DNA of 19,250 nt from Chlorobiota bacterium (GCA_030592565.1 JAUVIX010000018.1:1-19250); one strand, 5' to 3'; positions 7,945 to 16,165 are shown, counted from the stretch's first letter. Program-made: numbers and translations. Notes: generated by a model from the letters alone, not told the origin.

Positions 7945-8559
7945 ATGTTATTTGAGGATACTTATAACACAATAAATTCGTCAACTGAAGGAGAATTTAA
8001 GGATCGCGGCAGCAAATTTATTGCATATTCCACACCTGTTAAATCAGAAACAGATGTAAAAGAACAACTTGAACTGATAAGAAAGCGGTACCATGATGCG
8101 AGGCATCATTGTTATGCTTACAGAATCGGATCTGATAAATCGGCATACAGAATTAATGATGATGGCGAACCATCAGGCACGGCAGGAAAGCCAATTTACG
8201 GGCAGATACTTTCAAAAGACCTCACAAATATACTGATAATAGTTGTCAGGTATTTCGGTGGCACGAAATTAGGGGTAAGTGGTTTGATTAATGCATACAA
8301 AACTGCTGCCAGGGAGGCTCTTGAAAAAGCCACAATACTAACAAAGACTGTAAACGACATTTATGAGGTAGAATTTGAATATGATGACACAAATAGTGTG
8401 ATGAAAATTCTTAAAGAAGAAGAGCTAAAACCTTATGAACAAATTTACGAAGAGAAATGCATGTTAAAGATTAAGGTAAGGAAAAAATATACTGATAGGG
8501 TACATGAACGGTTTAACAAGATTAATAATCTTAAAATAAAATACTTATACACTAAATAA
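7945..8559 (+). CDS. yigZ: YigZ/IMPACT family protein
   Basis: A 204-residue cytosolic protein of the YigZ/IMPACT (UPF0029) family. The N-terminal IMPACT domain covers residues 1-125, with DARHHCYAYRIG (51-62), DDGEPSGTAGKPI (72-84) and the signature RYFGGTKLGVSGL (102-114). A C-terminal ferredoxin-like domain (DUF1949 type) spans about 138-200. The length matches the family. Eukaryotic IMPACT modulates the translation-stress kinase GCN2; the bacterial role is not settled. The ATG at 7945 is the natural start because the ATG eight bases earlier runs into a stop after two codons. It precedes dnaA by 212 bp in the same direction, but the poly-T tracts and long gap between them make a shared transcript uncertain. 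Confidence 0.93.
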   Translation: MLFEDTYNTINSSTEGEFKDRGSKFIAYSTPVKSETDVKEQLELIRKRYHDARHHCYAYRIGSDKSAYRINDDGEPSGTAGKPIYGQILSKDLTNILIIVVRYFGGTKLGVSGLINAYKTAAREALEKATILTKTVNDIYEVEFEYDDTNSVMKILKEEELKPYEQIYEEKCMLKIKVRKKYTDRVHERFNKINNLKIKYLYTK

Positions 8560-8600
8560 TAAATTTTAACATGATTTTGCTAACGAACCTGAATAGGACA

Positions 8601-8733
8601 TTTTTTTTTAATAATCAAGGGAAATTTTATTTTTTTTTTAACTTTTTTTAAATGACTTTTGTTAAAATTTTTCAGGTCGATATATAATTGGATATAGAAT
8701 CGTATATTATTAAGTTTCACACACTTATCCAAG
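8601..8733 (+). promoter_or_regulatory. AT-rich dnaA upstream region with T tracts and a degenerate DnaA box
   Basis: Runs of 9, 10 and 7 T occur at 8601-8609, 8630-8639 and 8643-8649, likely giving curved DNA. TAAGTTTC at 8711-8718 is a 7-of-8 match to TAnnTTTG and the best promoter candidate for dnaA. TTATCCAAG at 8725-8733 keeps the first seven bases of the DnaA box TTATCCACA, so it could serve autoregulation by DnaA. AAAGGA at 8755-8760 is a weak ribosome-binding-site-like stretch 11 bases before the ATG. Confidence 0.4.
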
Positions 8734-8771
8734 TTTAATTTTATAAATAACATTAAAGGAACTGTTTACAG

Positions 8772-10205
8772 ATGAAAAAAAATTATAGCGCAGTATGGGA
8801 GAATTGTCTAAAAGTGATCAGAGACAACATTAGTCATCAAAGTTTCAAAACCTGGTTCGAGCCAATCAAACCGGTAAACCTTGATGACAATGTTTTGACC
8901 ATACAGGTACCCAGCCAGTTTTTCTACGAATGGCTTGAAGAGCATTACATTACTCTTCTTAAAAAGACCATTAAAAAGGAACTTGGCTCTGCCGGCCGCT
9001 TAGAATACAGTATTATTATGGACAACACATATTCAAGCGAACCTTATGCTATTAAATTTCCAACATCCAATAAAAATATTACATCAAACCAACCTGTGAC
9101 AATGCCACTTGACCTTAACAACGGGTCATCAAAAGAAATTCCAAATCCATTTATCATTCCCGGCCTTAAAAAGATAAAAGTTAACTCCCAGCTTAATGAG
9201 AATTACTCATTCGATGATTTCATAGAAGGTGACTGCAACAGGCTTGCACGTTCTGCAGGTTATGCAGTAGCCAATAACCCCGGAAAAACTGCATTTAACC
9301 CACTATTAATTTATAGTAACGTTGGTTTAGGAAAGACCCACCTTGCACATGCAATAGGTTTAGAGGTAAAAAGCAGGTATCCTGAAAAAACAGTTCTTTA
9401 CGTTACCTCCGAACAATTTACAAATCAATATATCGACTCTGTTAGGAATAATAATCAAAATGATTTTGTTCACTTTTATCAGATGATTGATGTTTTGATA
9501 ATTGACGACATCCAGTTCCTTTCGAAAAAAGAGAAAACACAAGAGGTTTATTTCCATATATTCAACCACCTGCATCAAAACTCAAAACAACTTATAATAA
9601 CCTCAGACAAGCCACCTGTGGAAATGAGTGGAATGAATACACGCCTTCTTTCGCGCTTCAAGTGGGGCTTATCTGCTGATCTGCAAGTCCCGGACTTGGA
9701 AACAAGGATAGCCATTATTGAAACCAAACTCTACAAGGACGGTGTTGAAATGCCAAGGGATGTAATTGAATATCTGGCATATAGCATTACAACAAACATT
9801 AGGGAACTTGAAGGTGCTCTAATTTCAATTCTGGCGCAATCCTCATTAAACAAAAAAGCGATTACTCTGGAGCTTGCCAAGAAGATGATTGATAAGTTTG
9901 TTAAAAACACATCACGCGAAATCTCGATAGATTATATTCAAAAAGTGGTTTGCGATTATTTTGGGCTTCCTCTTGAAGCAATCAATTCAAAAACCAGGAA
10001 AAGAGAAATTGTTCAGGCTCGTCAACTTGCAATGTTTTTCTCAAAGAAACTCACAAAAGCTTCGCTGGCAACAATCGGCCATCACTGTGGCAATAAAGAC
10101 CATGCTACCGTTCTACATGCTTGTCGTACAGTAAATAATCTTGTTGAAACTGATAAGCAATTTAGAAACTACGTTGAAGAACTTGATAAAAAAATCACAC
10201 TTTAG
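8772..10205 (+). CDS. dnaA: Chromosomal replication initiator DnaA
   Basis: A 477-residue AAA+ initiator that binds DnaA boxes at oriC and opens the duplex with ATP. Domain I is at about 1-80 (VWENCLKVIRDNISHQSFKTWFEPIKP) and domain II is a short linker to about 140. Domain III (about 141-360) has Walker A at 182-189 (SNVGLGKT), Walker B at 242-246 (LIIDD), the box VII arginine region LLSRFKWGLSADLQVPDLETR at 292-312, and sensor II NIRELEGAL at 342-350. Domain IV (about 383-477) carries the DnaA signature at 434-454 (ATIGHHCGNKDHATVLHACRT). The first Walker A position, usually Gly, is Ser182. The remaining P-loop residues are intact, so the protein is probably functional. It lies between yigZ and a low-molecular-weight phosphatase gene, a neighbour I recall beside dnaA in other Bacteroidota. 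Confidence 0.98.
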   Translation: MKKNYSAVWENCLKVIRDNISHQSFKTWFEPIKPVNLDDNVLTIQVPSQFFYEWLEEHYITLLKKTIKKELGSAGRLEYSIIMDNTYSSEPYAIKFPTSNKNITSNQPVTMPLDLNNGSSKEIPNPFIIPGLKKIKVNSQLNENYSFDDFIEGDCNRLARSAGYAVANNPGKTAFNPLLIYSNVGLGKTHLAHAIGLEVKSRYPEKTVLYVTSEQFTNQYIDSVRNNNQNDFVHFYQMIDVLIIDDIQFLSKKEKTQEVYFHIFNHLHQNSKQLIITSDKPPVEMSGMNTRLLSRFKWGLSADLQVPDLETRIAIIETKLYKDGVEMPRDVIEYLAYSITTNIRELEGALISILAQSSLNKKAITLELAKKMIDKFVKNTSREISIDYIQKVVCDYFGLPLEAINSKTRKREIVQARQLAMFFSKKLTKASLATIGHHCGNKDHATVLHACRTVNNLVETDKQFRNYVEELDKKITL

Positions 10206-10251
10206 GTTTTTTTTCTTGTTTGTTTACTTTTTTTTTCTTATCTTACCAAAC

Positions 10252-10271
10252 AATAGATAATAGTATCTATT
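10252..10271. other. Perfect inverted repeat between dnaA and the phosphatase gene
   Basis: AATAGATA (10252-10259) and TATCTATT (10264-10271) are exact complements around ATAG, an 8-bp stem with a 4-base loop. It lies 47 bases after the dnaA stop and 32 before the phosphatase ATG, without a following T run. It could be an operator, an mRNA hairpin, or chance in an AT-rich gap. Confidence 0.35.
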
Positions 10272-10303
10272 CAGGTAGTAATAATTTTAAATATTTTATC
10301 ATT

Positions 10304-10774
10304 ATGAATGTTTTATTTGTATGCAATTCAAATATGTGTAGATCTCCGCTGGCTGTAGGAGTTTTAAAGAAAAAACTTAATGAACGTAATCTGGAGGCAA
10401 AAGTTGAATCAGCAGGATTTGAGGCATTTAATATCAATGAACCACCTGAAAGCAGAGCTATTGAAGAAGGGCTAAAGCATAATATCGACATCTCTGACAA
10501 TAAAGTCAGACTTTTCTCGAGTGAAGATTTCAGTAAGTTTGACAAAATCTATGTTATGGATACTCTGGCTTACAGAAATGCTCTGTATTTTGCTAATGAT
10601 GATAATGACAAAAGCAAGGTTGAGTTCCTTTTAAACCTTATCAAGCCAGGTAGAAATGGATCTGTACCCGATCCGTTTTACAGAAAACTGGATGCTTGTG
10701 AGGAAACATTTTTAATAATGGACTCAGCTTGCGATAAAATTGCCGAGATAATTGCAACAAGCCGAGTTAATTAA
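10304..10774 (+). CDS. Low-molecular-weight protein tyrosine phosphatase family protein
   Basis: A 156-residue cytosolic phosphatase of the LMW-PTP/arsenate-reductase-like fold. The catalytic P-loop C-x5-R is at the very N-terminus: Cys7 to Arg13 in VCNSNMCRSP. The family usually has Gly where this protein has Ser9. The general-acid Asp123 lies in VPDPFYRKL. Members dephosphorylate phosphotyrosine or, in some bacteria, phosphoarginine; the substrate here is unknown. I chose the ATG at 10304 because the P-loop then starts at residue 7 as in homologues. The upstream in-frame TTT-rich extension from 10220 looks non-coding. It follows dnaA by 98 bp and is almost fused to the next gene, whose start lies two bases after this stop, which suggests translational coupling. 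Confidence 0.9.
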   Translation: MNVLFVCNSNMCRSPLAVGVLKKKLNERNLEAKVESAGFEAFNINEPPESRAIEEGLKHNIDISDNKVRLFSSEDFSKFDKIYVMDTLAYRNALYFANDDNDKSKVEFLLNLIKPGRNGSVPDPFYRKLDACEETFLIMDSACDKIAEIIATSRVN

Positions 10775-10776
10775 TT

Positions 10777-11733
10777 TTGCTGATATTGACACAGCCTCCT
10801 GATTACAACATAATTGAAAAAGCAGCCGAAAGGATTAAACCCTACATCCACCGAACGCCTGTAATGGCTTCACATAACCTCAACAAAATAGTTGGGGCAG
10901 AGATTTTTTTTAAATGCGAGAACCTCCAAAAAGCCGGGGCATTTAAAACCAGGGGTGCCTGTAATGCTGTATTTTTAATAGAAGATGCGGATTTAGAAAA
11001 AGGTGTATGCACTCATTCTTCAGGAAATCACGCTGCTGCTCTTGCACGGGCTGCCGCATTGCGAGATATACCGGCAGATATTGTTATGCCCGATAATTCA
11101 TCAAAGGTGAAGATTGCAGCAGTAAAACAATATGGAGGCGAGATCACATTTTGCTCACCGAATTTAAAATCCAGAGAAGACACGTTAAAAAAAGTTATTG
11201 AGAAAACAGGAGCATTAGAAATTCACCCTTATAACGATTATAGAATCATTGCAGGTCAGGCAACAGCAGCAAAAGAGCTGATTGAGGATGTGGAAAATAT
11301 GGATATCATTATGGCTCCTGTCGGAGGCGGAGGCTTGTTGAGTGGCACTGCACTGTCTGCTTTTTATTATTCACCAAAAACCAAAGTGATTGCAGCAGAG
11401 CCGGCTGGTGCCGATGATGCATACAGGTCGTTTTATGAAGGAAAGTTTATCCCATCTAAGAATCCTGATACAATTGCCGACGGACTTCTGACTTCCCTCG
11501 GCTCATTGACTTATCCAATAATTACTGAATATGTTGATGAAATTATCAGAGTTCAAGAAGATAGCATAGTTAGAGCAATGAAGCTGATCTGGGAAAGGAT
11601 GAAGATAATTATAGAGCCTTCATCGGCAGTACCGTTTGCAGCAATTCTTGAAAATCAATCGAATTTTAAGAATAAAAGAATCGGGGTGATTTTGTCAGGA
11701 GGAAATGTTGACCTCGACAAGCTACCTTGGTAA
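10777..11733 (+). CDS. Threonine/serine dehydratase-like PLP enzyme
   Basis: A 318-residue fold-type II PLP enzyme of the threonine dehydratase, serine racemase and hydroxyaspartate ammonia-lyase group. Lys57 in QKAGAFKTRGA should form the Schiff base; SSGNHAAALA (81-90) binds substrate; PVGGGGLLSG (181-190) holds the cofactor phosphate; SGGNVDLDKLPW closes the protein. There is no C-terminal ACT domain, so it is the short, non-biosynthetic form. Likely it deaminates Thr or Ser to a 2-oxo acid and ammonia, or racemises Ser; sequence alone does not separate these. No ATG is available before residue 30: an in-frame stop at 10768-10770 limits the choice to TTG at 10777 (or CTG 10780, TTG 10786). 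The TTG at 10777 lies two bases after the phosphatase stop. Confidence 0.9.
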   Translation: MLILTQPPDYNIIEKAAERIKPYIHRTPVMASHNLNKIVGAEIFFKCENLQKAGAFKTRGACNAVFLIEDADLEKGVCTHSSGNHAAALARAAALRDIPADIVMPDNSSKVKIAAVKQYGGEITFCSPNLKSREDTLKKVIEKTGALEIHPYNDYRIIAGQATAAKELIEDVENMDIIMAPVGGGGLLSGTALSAFYYSPKTKVIAAEPAGADDAYRSFYEGKFIPSKNPDTIADGLLTSLGSLTYPIITEYVDEIIRVQEDSIVRAMKLIWERMKIIIEPSSAVPFAAILENQSNFKNKRIGVILSGGNVDLDKLPW

Positions 11734-11789
11734 TTATAAATTTAGAGATACGACAAATTTCCATCTATTTCTTTAAATACTGGTTTGAC

Positions 11790-12001
11790 AGATATTCCGT
11801 CCCTAACGGGATTTTTTCTATTGGATTTTATTGTCTTTTTCAAAAGAATCCTGGTATTTCTGCATATATAACGCAAAATGAAAAATATAACCTGTTTTAG
11901 AATTATTGAAAGTAGCTGTGAAATTTAACCGCCCCTATGGGTGGAATATTGGTAAAAATACGCCGTGACAACTCCCTAGTCCCGTTAGGGACGAAATATC
12001 T
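11790..12001. repeat. REP/BIME-like element with 22-bp inverted ends
   Basis: The ends at 11790-11811 and 11980-12001 are reverse complements with a single mismatch over 22 bases (core CGTCCCTAACGGGA). Each end can also form its own small hairpin. A third hairpin, CCGCCC then GGGTGG around CTAT with one G-T wobble, lies at 11929-11944. GC-rich palindromic blocks in an AT-rich gap resemble REP sequences mobilised by RAYT (IS200-like) transposases. I recall similar GTCCCGTTAGGGAC blocks in Bacteroidota intergenic DNA, but this is unchecked. No target-site duplication or transposase is visible. Confidence 0.6.
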
Positions 12002-12092
12002 TTTCATAACGGATAATAGATAAAAATAATATATGATAATTTCCCGTACACCAATAAAAAAAAATCATAGCCTGATATATTGGATTTATTTG

Positions 12093-12100
12093 TAACTTTG
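12093..12100 (+). promoter_or_regulatory. Bacteroidota-type -7 promoter box TAnnTTTG for the beta-helix gene
   Basis: Reads TAACTTTG, a full TAnnTTTG match ending 22 bases before the ATG at 12123. No clear -33 TTTG is seen at 19-21 bp upstream. Confidence 0.6.
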
Positions 12101-12122
12101 TTATCAAAATGATTTCAAAGTC

Positions 12123-15100
12123 ATGAAAAATATTGCAAAAAGTCTTGTCATTATTTCAATTCTCTATCCAGCATTTCTTTTTACCCAAACCGTCATTCCA
12201 GGTGGGGATGTCAGCGGCACGTGGACAAAAGAGAATTCGCCCTACCTGATCGAAGGGGAAATAACAATTCCTGAAGGATCACAGTTAACAATTGAGACTG
12301 GGGTGTTCATTGAGTTTCAGGGGCATTACAAATTTATTGTTAAAGGTAGTATATTGGCCAATGGTGAAATAAACGACACCATTACATTTACAATAAATGA
12401 TACAACCGGATTTCATAACATAAGCATTCCCGATGGAGGCTGGCATGGATTGCGATTCGTTGGAAATTATACTTCCGACACATCGCAACTAAATTTTTGC
12501 AAGTTACAATACGGAAAAGCAATTGGTGATGGATATTATGATAAAACCGGTGGGGCAATTTTTTCATCATCATACGGCTCATTAACTAATCATGTACAAA
12601 TCTCAAATTGTTGGTTTCAAAACAATACAGCAGAGTATGGTGGTGATGCCATATTTATTAACTCAGATTATTTCTCATTAAATAATTGCAATATTTCAAA
12701 TAATAGTGGCGGGAATACAATCTATTGCGTTGGATGCTATAATATTTTTATTTACAACAATACTATAGTAAATAATTCAGGCCGTGCCATTTCAGGGGAT
12801 CGATATCACGCAGAAATTATTAACAATGTAATTTCAAATAATACGGGTGGGGGAATTGCTTTCTATTGTACGTTTGGTGGACTTATTGCCAACAACACAA
12901 TTTGCAACAATACCACAAATGACGCCGGAGGAGGAATAAAGATCGAATCAAATTACTCTGACATCTTTTTATACAATAATATATTTTATGGGAACTCAGC
13001 CAATTCAGGAGATCAAATCAGTTTTAGCATTTCTTATGGGGATATTAATTTCTTATACTATAACGATATTGAGGGTGGATTTGAGAATATTGCAGGAAAT
13101 GGTTTTATTACCGAATATGAAAACAACATTGACACCGATCCGTTTTTCAAAATGGCCAATCCTTATGATTTTTCTCTTCAGGAAACTTCACCATGCATAA
13201 ATTCAGGCACACCGGATACTACAGGTTTAAACCTTCCCGATTATGATATTGTTGGAGACCCGAGAATTTACAATAATTCTATTGTTGATATGGGAGCTTA
13301 CGAATTTCAGGGTGAACCAACATTACTTCCTGAAATTGGCATTATTAATCCACCTTTTAATTTTGGGGCAGTTAAGTTTAACCAAAAATCAAAAGAATAT
13401 CCACTTTTATTATCCAATTATGGCAAAGCCCCTCTGGAAGTCAACATTATATCTCCTAATGGGTTTTGGATAAAACCTGAAGGGGATACAATCTTCGTAC
13501 AGGAAATAGCTTCACTGATAATCAATCCAGAAAATGACACATTGCTCCAGGTCGTGTTTTTACCAACGGACACATTATTGCATATTGATTCTTTGCTTAT
13601 AACAGCCAACGATTTGGACAATCCTGTTAATTTTATTTCTCTTACCGGAACGGGAACAAATGAATTTATTTTGGAAGGGACAATATCAAATGATTCAACG
13701 ATTTGCGCAGATAAAATTTTAATAAATAACAACGTCTTTATTGAGCCCGGAGCAAAATTATCTATTTGTGCCGGAACAGAAATCGAATTTCTTAAAAATT
13801 ATTCTTTTTCAATTTCAGGTATCCTTGAAGCTTTGGGAGAAACAGGAGATTCAATTTCATTTCAGATCACAGCTGATTCTTCGTTTATAATTGATTCTAT
13901 CCCTGAATATTGGGGTGGATTGCTATTTGCAAATAGCACTTCGGAAGATTCTTCGAGACTAACACATTGCATTATCCAGAATATCTATAACTCAATAAAT
14001 GGGGCAATTTATTTAGATCACTATTCCAATTTAAGTATAACAAATAGTTACATAAAAAATAATAATTACAATGCGACACCAATAGAAGATTCCATATTTG
14101 GAATATCATGTTATCATTCGTCGCCATTTATCAAAGATTGCATTATTGAAAATAATGGAAAAGGTGGGATTTATTGTAAAAATTATTCATCTCCGGTAAT
14201 AGTTAATAGCATTATCACAAATCATACAGGTTATGGGATTTATTGCAAATCACATAGTAGCCCAAGCATCATTAAGAATACAATAACAGCTAATACCAAA
14301 TCAGGAGTTTTTTTAATTTCATCCTCTTCCATCATTATCGCAAACAACATCTCTAATAACGGTTATACCGGAATACTTTTATCCGATTGTTATTCATCAA
14401 TTATCTCAAACAACCTTATTAAAGAAAATATAAGTACAGGCAATAAAGGTGGAATATACTTTCAATCTAATGATGCAACCATATTGGTAAATAACAACAC
14501 GATTGTTCAAAACAAACCCTCAGGAGTTTCGATTTTTGATTCATCGCCTTTTTTTCAAAACAACATAATTGAAAGCAATTTTTATCAGATATCTCTGGTT
14601 GGGAACTATTGTAATTCTGATTTCTATTACTGTAATATTGAAGGTGGTCTGGAATCTTTTAATATTGGAATCTACGCAACTTATAACGGCATTTACGAAA
14701 ACAACATAGATACTGACCCTATGTTTTTAAATACAGGTGATTATCCATATATGCTACTACCGAGTTCGCCATGTGTTGATGCTGGCAATCCCGACACTTT
14801 GGGAATGAATTTGCCAGTTACCGATCTTGCCGGCAATCCGAGAATCTATAATAACAGAGTTGATATTGGAGCTTATGAATATGGTATTTATCCACCGCAC
14901 TTCACCTCTGAACCGACAGTGCTAACTACGGTTAATGAAGAGTATGTTTATGAAATCAGTGCTGCTGACCCCACAGGAAATCCTTTAACTTTCGGTTCTG
15001 TAACTCTGCCTGACTGGCTTACTTTAAATCCATCAGATACTAATTTTGCATTGCTGACAGGAATTCCCTTACCGGAAAATCTTGGCGAAAATGCTGTTGA

Positions 15101-15422
15101 GATTACTGTAAGCAATTCTATTTATGAGACTTCTCAATCATTTAATCTAAAGGTTACACAAGTTGGTATTGAGAAGTATCCGGTGAGATATTTCAAAATA
15201 TCTCCCAACCCGTCACATGGTATATTTTACATTGAAGCATACAAAAGCATTACTCTTCCTTACAAAGCTAAACTACTTAGTTACACTGGAGATTATTTAA
15301 AAACTTATGTAATAAATAATAGTAAATTTATTATCAATGCTACTGATTTTCCAAAGGGGATTTTCCTTCTAGAAATCTCATTCGATAATAAAAAAGTCTA
15401 TAAAAAAATCATCATTCAATAA
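12123..15422 (+). CDS. T9SS-exported double beta-helix protein
   Basis: A 1099-residue secreted protein. Residues 1-22 form a signal peptide. A right-handed parallel beta-helix (about 25-395) follows, with NNTI-, NNSGG- and GGGI-type turns of PbH1 repeats. A HYDIN/ASH-like immunoglobulin domain (about 402-515, ending FISLTGTGTNEF) comes next, then a second beta-helix (about 516-920) and a putative Ig/cadherin-like domain (about 922-1014, with LPDWLTLNP and LLTGIP). A type A T9SS sorting domain (about 1020-1099, ISPNPSHGIFYIE...PKGIFLLEIS...KIIIQ) ends the protein. Each helix closes with the same module: ENNIDTDP-F, SPC-(I/V)-(N/D), NP or TPDT, then DPRIYNN or NPRIYNN and D-GAYE. The helix probably binds or cleaves a polysaccharide or is structural; no catalytic residues are evident. 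It is 35 bp upstream of the methyltransferase gene and may be cotranscribed with it. Confidence 0.93.
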   Translation: MKNIAKSLVIISILYPAFLFTQTVIPGGDVSGTWTKENSPYLIEGEITIPEGSQLTIETGVFIEFQGHYKFIVKGSILANGEINDTITFTINDTTGFHNISIPDGGWHGLRFVGNYTSDTSQLNFCKLQYGKAIGDGYYDKTGGAIFSSSYGSLTNHVQISNCWFQNNTAEYGGDAIFINSDYFSLNNCNISNNSGGNTIYCVGCYNIFIYNNTIVNNSGRAISGDRYHAEIINNVISNNTGGGIAFYCTFGGLIANNTICNNTTNDAGGGIKIESNYSDIFLYNNIFYGNSANSGDQISFSISYGDINFLYYNDIEGGFENIAGNGFITEYENNIDTDPFFKMANPYDFSLQETSPCINSGTPDTTGLNLPDYDIVGDPRIYNNSIVDMGAYEFQGEPTLLPEIGIINPPFNFGAVKFNQKSKEYPLLLSNYGKAPLEVNIISPNGFWIKPEGDTIFVQEIASLIINPENDTLLQVVFLPTDTLLHIDSLLITANDLDNPVNFISLTGTGTNEFILEGTISNDSTICADKILINNNVFIEPGAKLSICAGTEIEFLKNYSFSISGILEALGETGDSISFQITADSSFIIDSIPEYWGGLLFANSTSEDSSRLTHCIIQNIYNSINGAIYLDHYSNLSITNSYIKNNNYNATPIEDSIFGISCYHSSPFIKDCIIENNGKGGIYCKNYSSPVIVNSIITNHTGYGIYCKSHSSPSIIKNTITANTKSGVFLISSSSIIIANNISNNGYTGILLSDCYSSIISNNLIKENISTGNKGGIYFQSNDATILVNNNTIVQNKPSGVSIFDSSPFFQNNIIESNFYQISLVGNYCNSDFYYCNIEGGLESFNIGIYATYNGIYENNIDTDPMFLNTGDYPYMLLPSSPCVDAGNPDTLGMNLPVTDLAGNPRIYNNRVDIGAYEYGIYPPHFTSEPTVLTTVNEEYVYEISAADPTGNPLTFGSVTLPDWLTLNPSDTNFALLTGIPLPENLGENAVEITVSNSIYETSQSFNLKVTQVGIEKYPVRYFKISPNPSHGIFYIEAYKSITLPYKAKLLSYTGDYLKTYVINNSKFIINATDFPKGIFLLEISFDNKKVYKKIIIQ

Positions 15423-15457
15423 AAATCAATATCTCCTATAAATCCTGTTAGATTATT

Positions 15458-16165
15458 ATGAAAGGCATTCTTTATCTTATACCCACTTTTCTGTCGGAAA
15501 CAGCACCTGAAAATGTTTTCCCTAAAGCAAATCTCAGCATTATATCATCCCTTGATATTTTTATAGTTGAAGAGTTAAAGACGGCCCGACGATTTTTGAG
15601 AAAAGTGGGATTTAAAAAACAATTTGAGGAGGTTACACTTCATCTTTTAAATGAGCACACAGATATTTCAAACATAGGGCACTACCTTGATGAGGTCGAA
15701 AAGGGAAAAGATATCGGGCTTTTCTCGGAGGCAGGAACACCTTGTATTGCAGATCCGGGTTCTGAAATTGTTAAGATTGCTCATAAAAGAGACATCAGGG
15801 TAATTCCGCTAACCGGCCCCTCCTCCATTATGCTCGCCCTTATGGCATCAGGGTTCAATGGACAAAACTTCGCATTTATAGGTTATCTCCCCATCGACAA
15901 AAAAGAGGCAGTTAACAGAATCAAAAAGATAGAAAAAATTGCCTGGCAAAAAGACCAGACACAGATTTTTATAGAAACTCCGTATAGAAACAACAGGCTT
16001 TTTGAGATTTTGCTCAACACCTGTTCTGACAGCACTATGATTTGTGTAGCTTCCGGCCTGACATCTGATAAAGAGTTTATCAAAACACTTTCAGTTAGAG
16101 ATTGGAAATTCCAAAAACCTGATATTCATAAAATTCCGGCTGTTTTTTTGATGTATAAAGGATGA
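15458..16165 (+). CDS. RsmI-like SAM-dependent methyltransferase (tetrapyrrole methylase fold)
   Basis: A 235-residue enzyme of the TP-methylase family, closest to RsmI, the 16S rRNA 2'-O-methyltransferase acting on C1402. Motifs are LYLIPTFLSET (5-15), the SEAGTPCIADPG loop (90-101), LTGPSSIMLALMASG (118-132) and FIGYLP (140-145). It is shorter and more divergent than classic RsmI: the first motif lacks the usual PxGN form. Bacteroidota often carry such a second paralogue, so rRNA as substrate is not assured. The ATG at 15458 begins directly at the first strand. It sits 35 bp after the beta-helix gene and 49 bp before yaaA on the same strand. Confidence 0.9.
   Translation: MKGILYLIPTFLSETAPENVFPKANLSIISSLDIFIVEELKTARRFLRKVGFKKQFEEVTLHLLNEHTDISNIGHYLDEVEKGKDIGLFSEAGTPCIADPGSEIVKIAHKRDIRVIPLTGPSSIMLALMASGFNGQNFAFIGYLPIDKKEAVNRIKKIEKIAWQKDQTQIFIETPYRNNRLFEILLNTCSDSTMICVASGLTSDKEFIKTLSVRDWKFQKPDIHKIPAVFLMYKG

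Larger units (their letters stand above)
11734..12122. other. Intergenic region carrying a REP-like element and a promoter
   Basis: This 389-bp gap has no credible coding frame. Its central 212 bp form a REP-like element (11790-12001, listed separately). The last 30 bp hold the promoter box of the beta-helix gene. No rho-independent terminator for the dehydratase gene is evident, although hairpins of the element could serve. Confidence 0.6.

Noticed and set aside
8601..8649. Rho-independent terminator for yigZ
   Set aside because: The T tracts are not preceded by a GC-rich stem.
7545..8771. oriC next to dnaA
   Set aside because: Only scattered degenerate DnaA boxes are visible, with no cluster of TTATCCACA sites; the skew of the whole replicon is needed.
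10220..10303. N-terminal extension of the phosphatase
   Set aside because: The extension is AT-rich, holds the inverted repeat at 10252-10271 and would displace the P-loop from its normal place at the very N-terminus.
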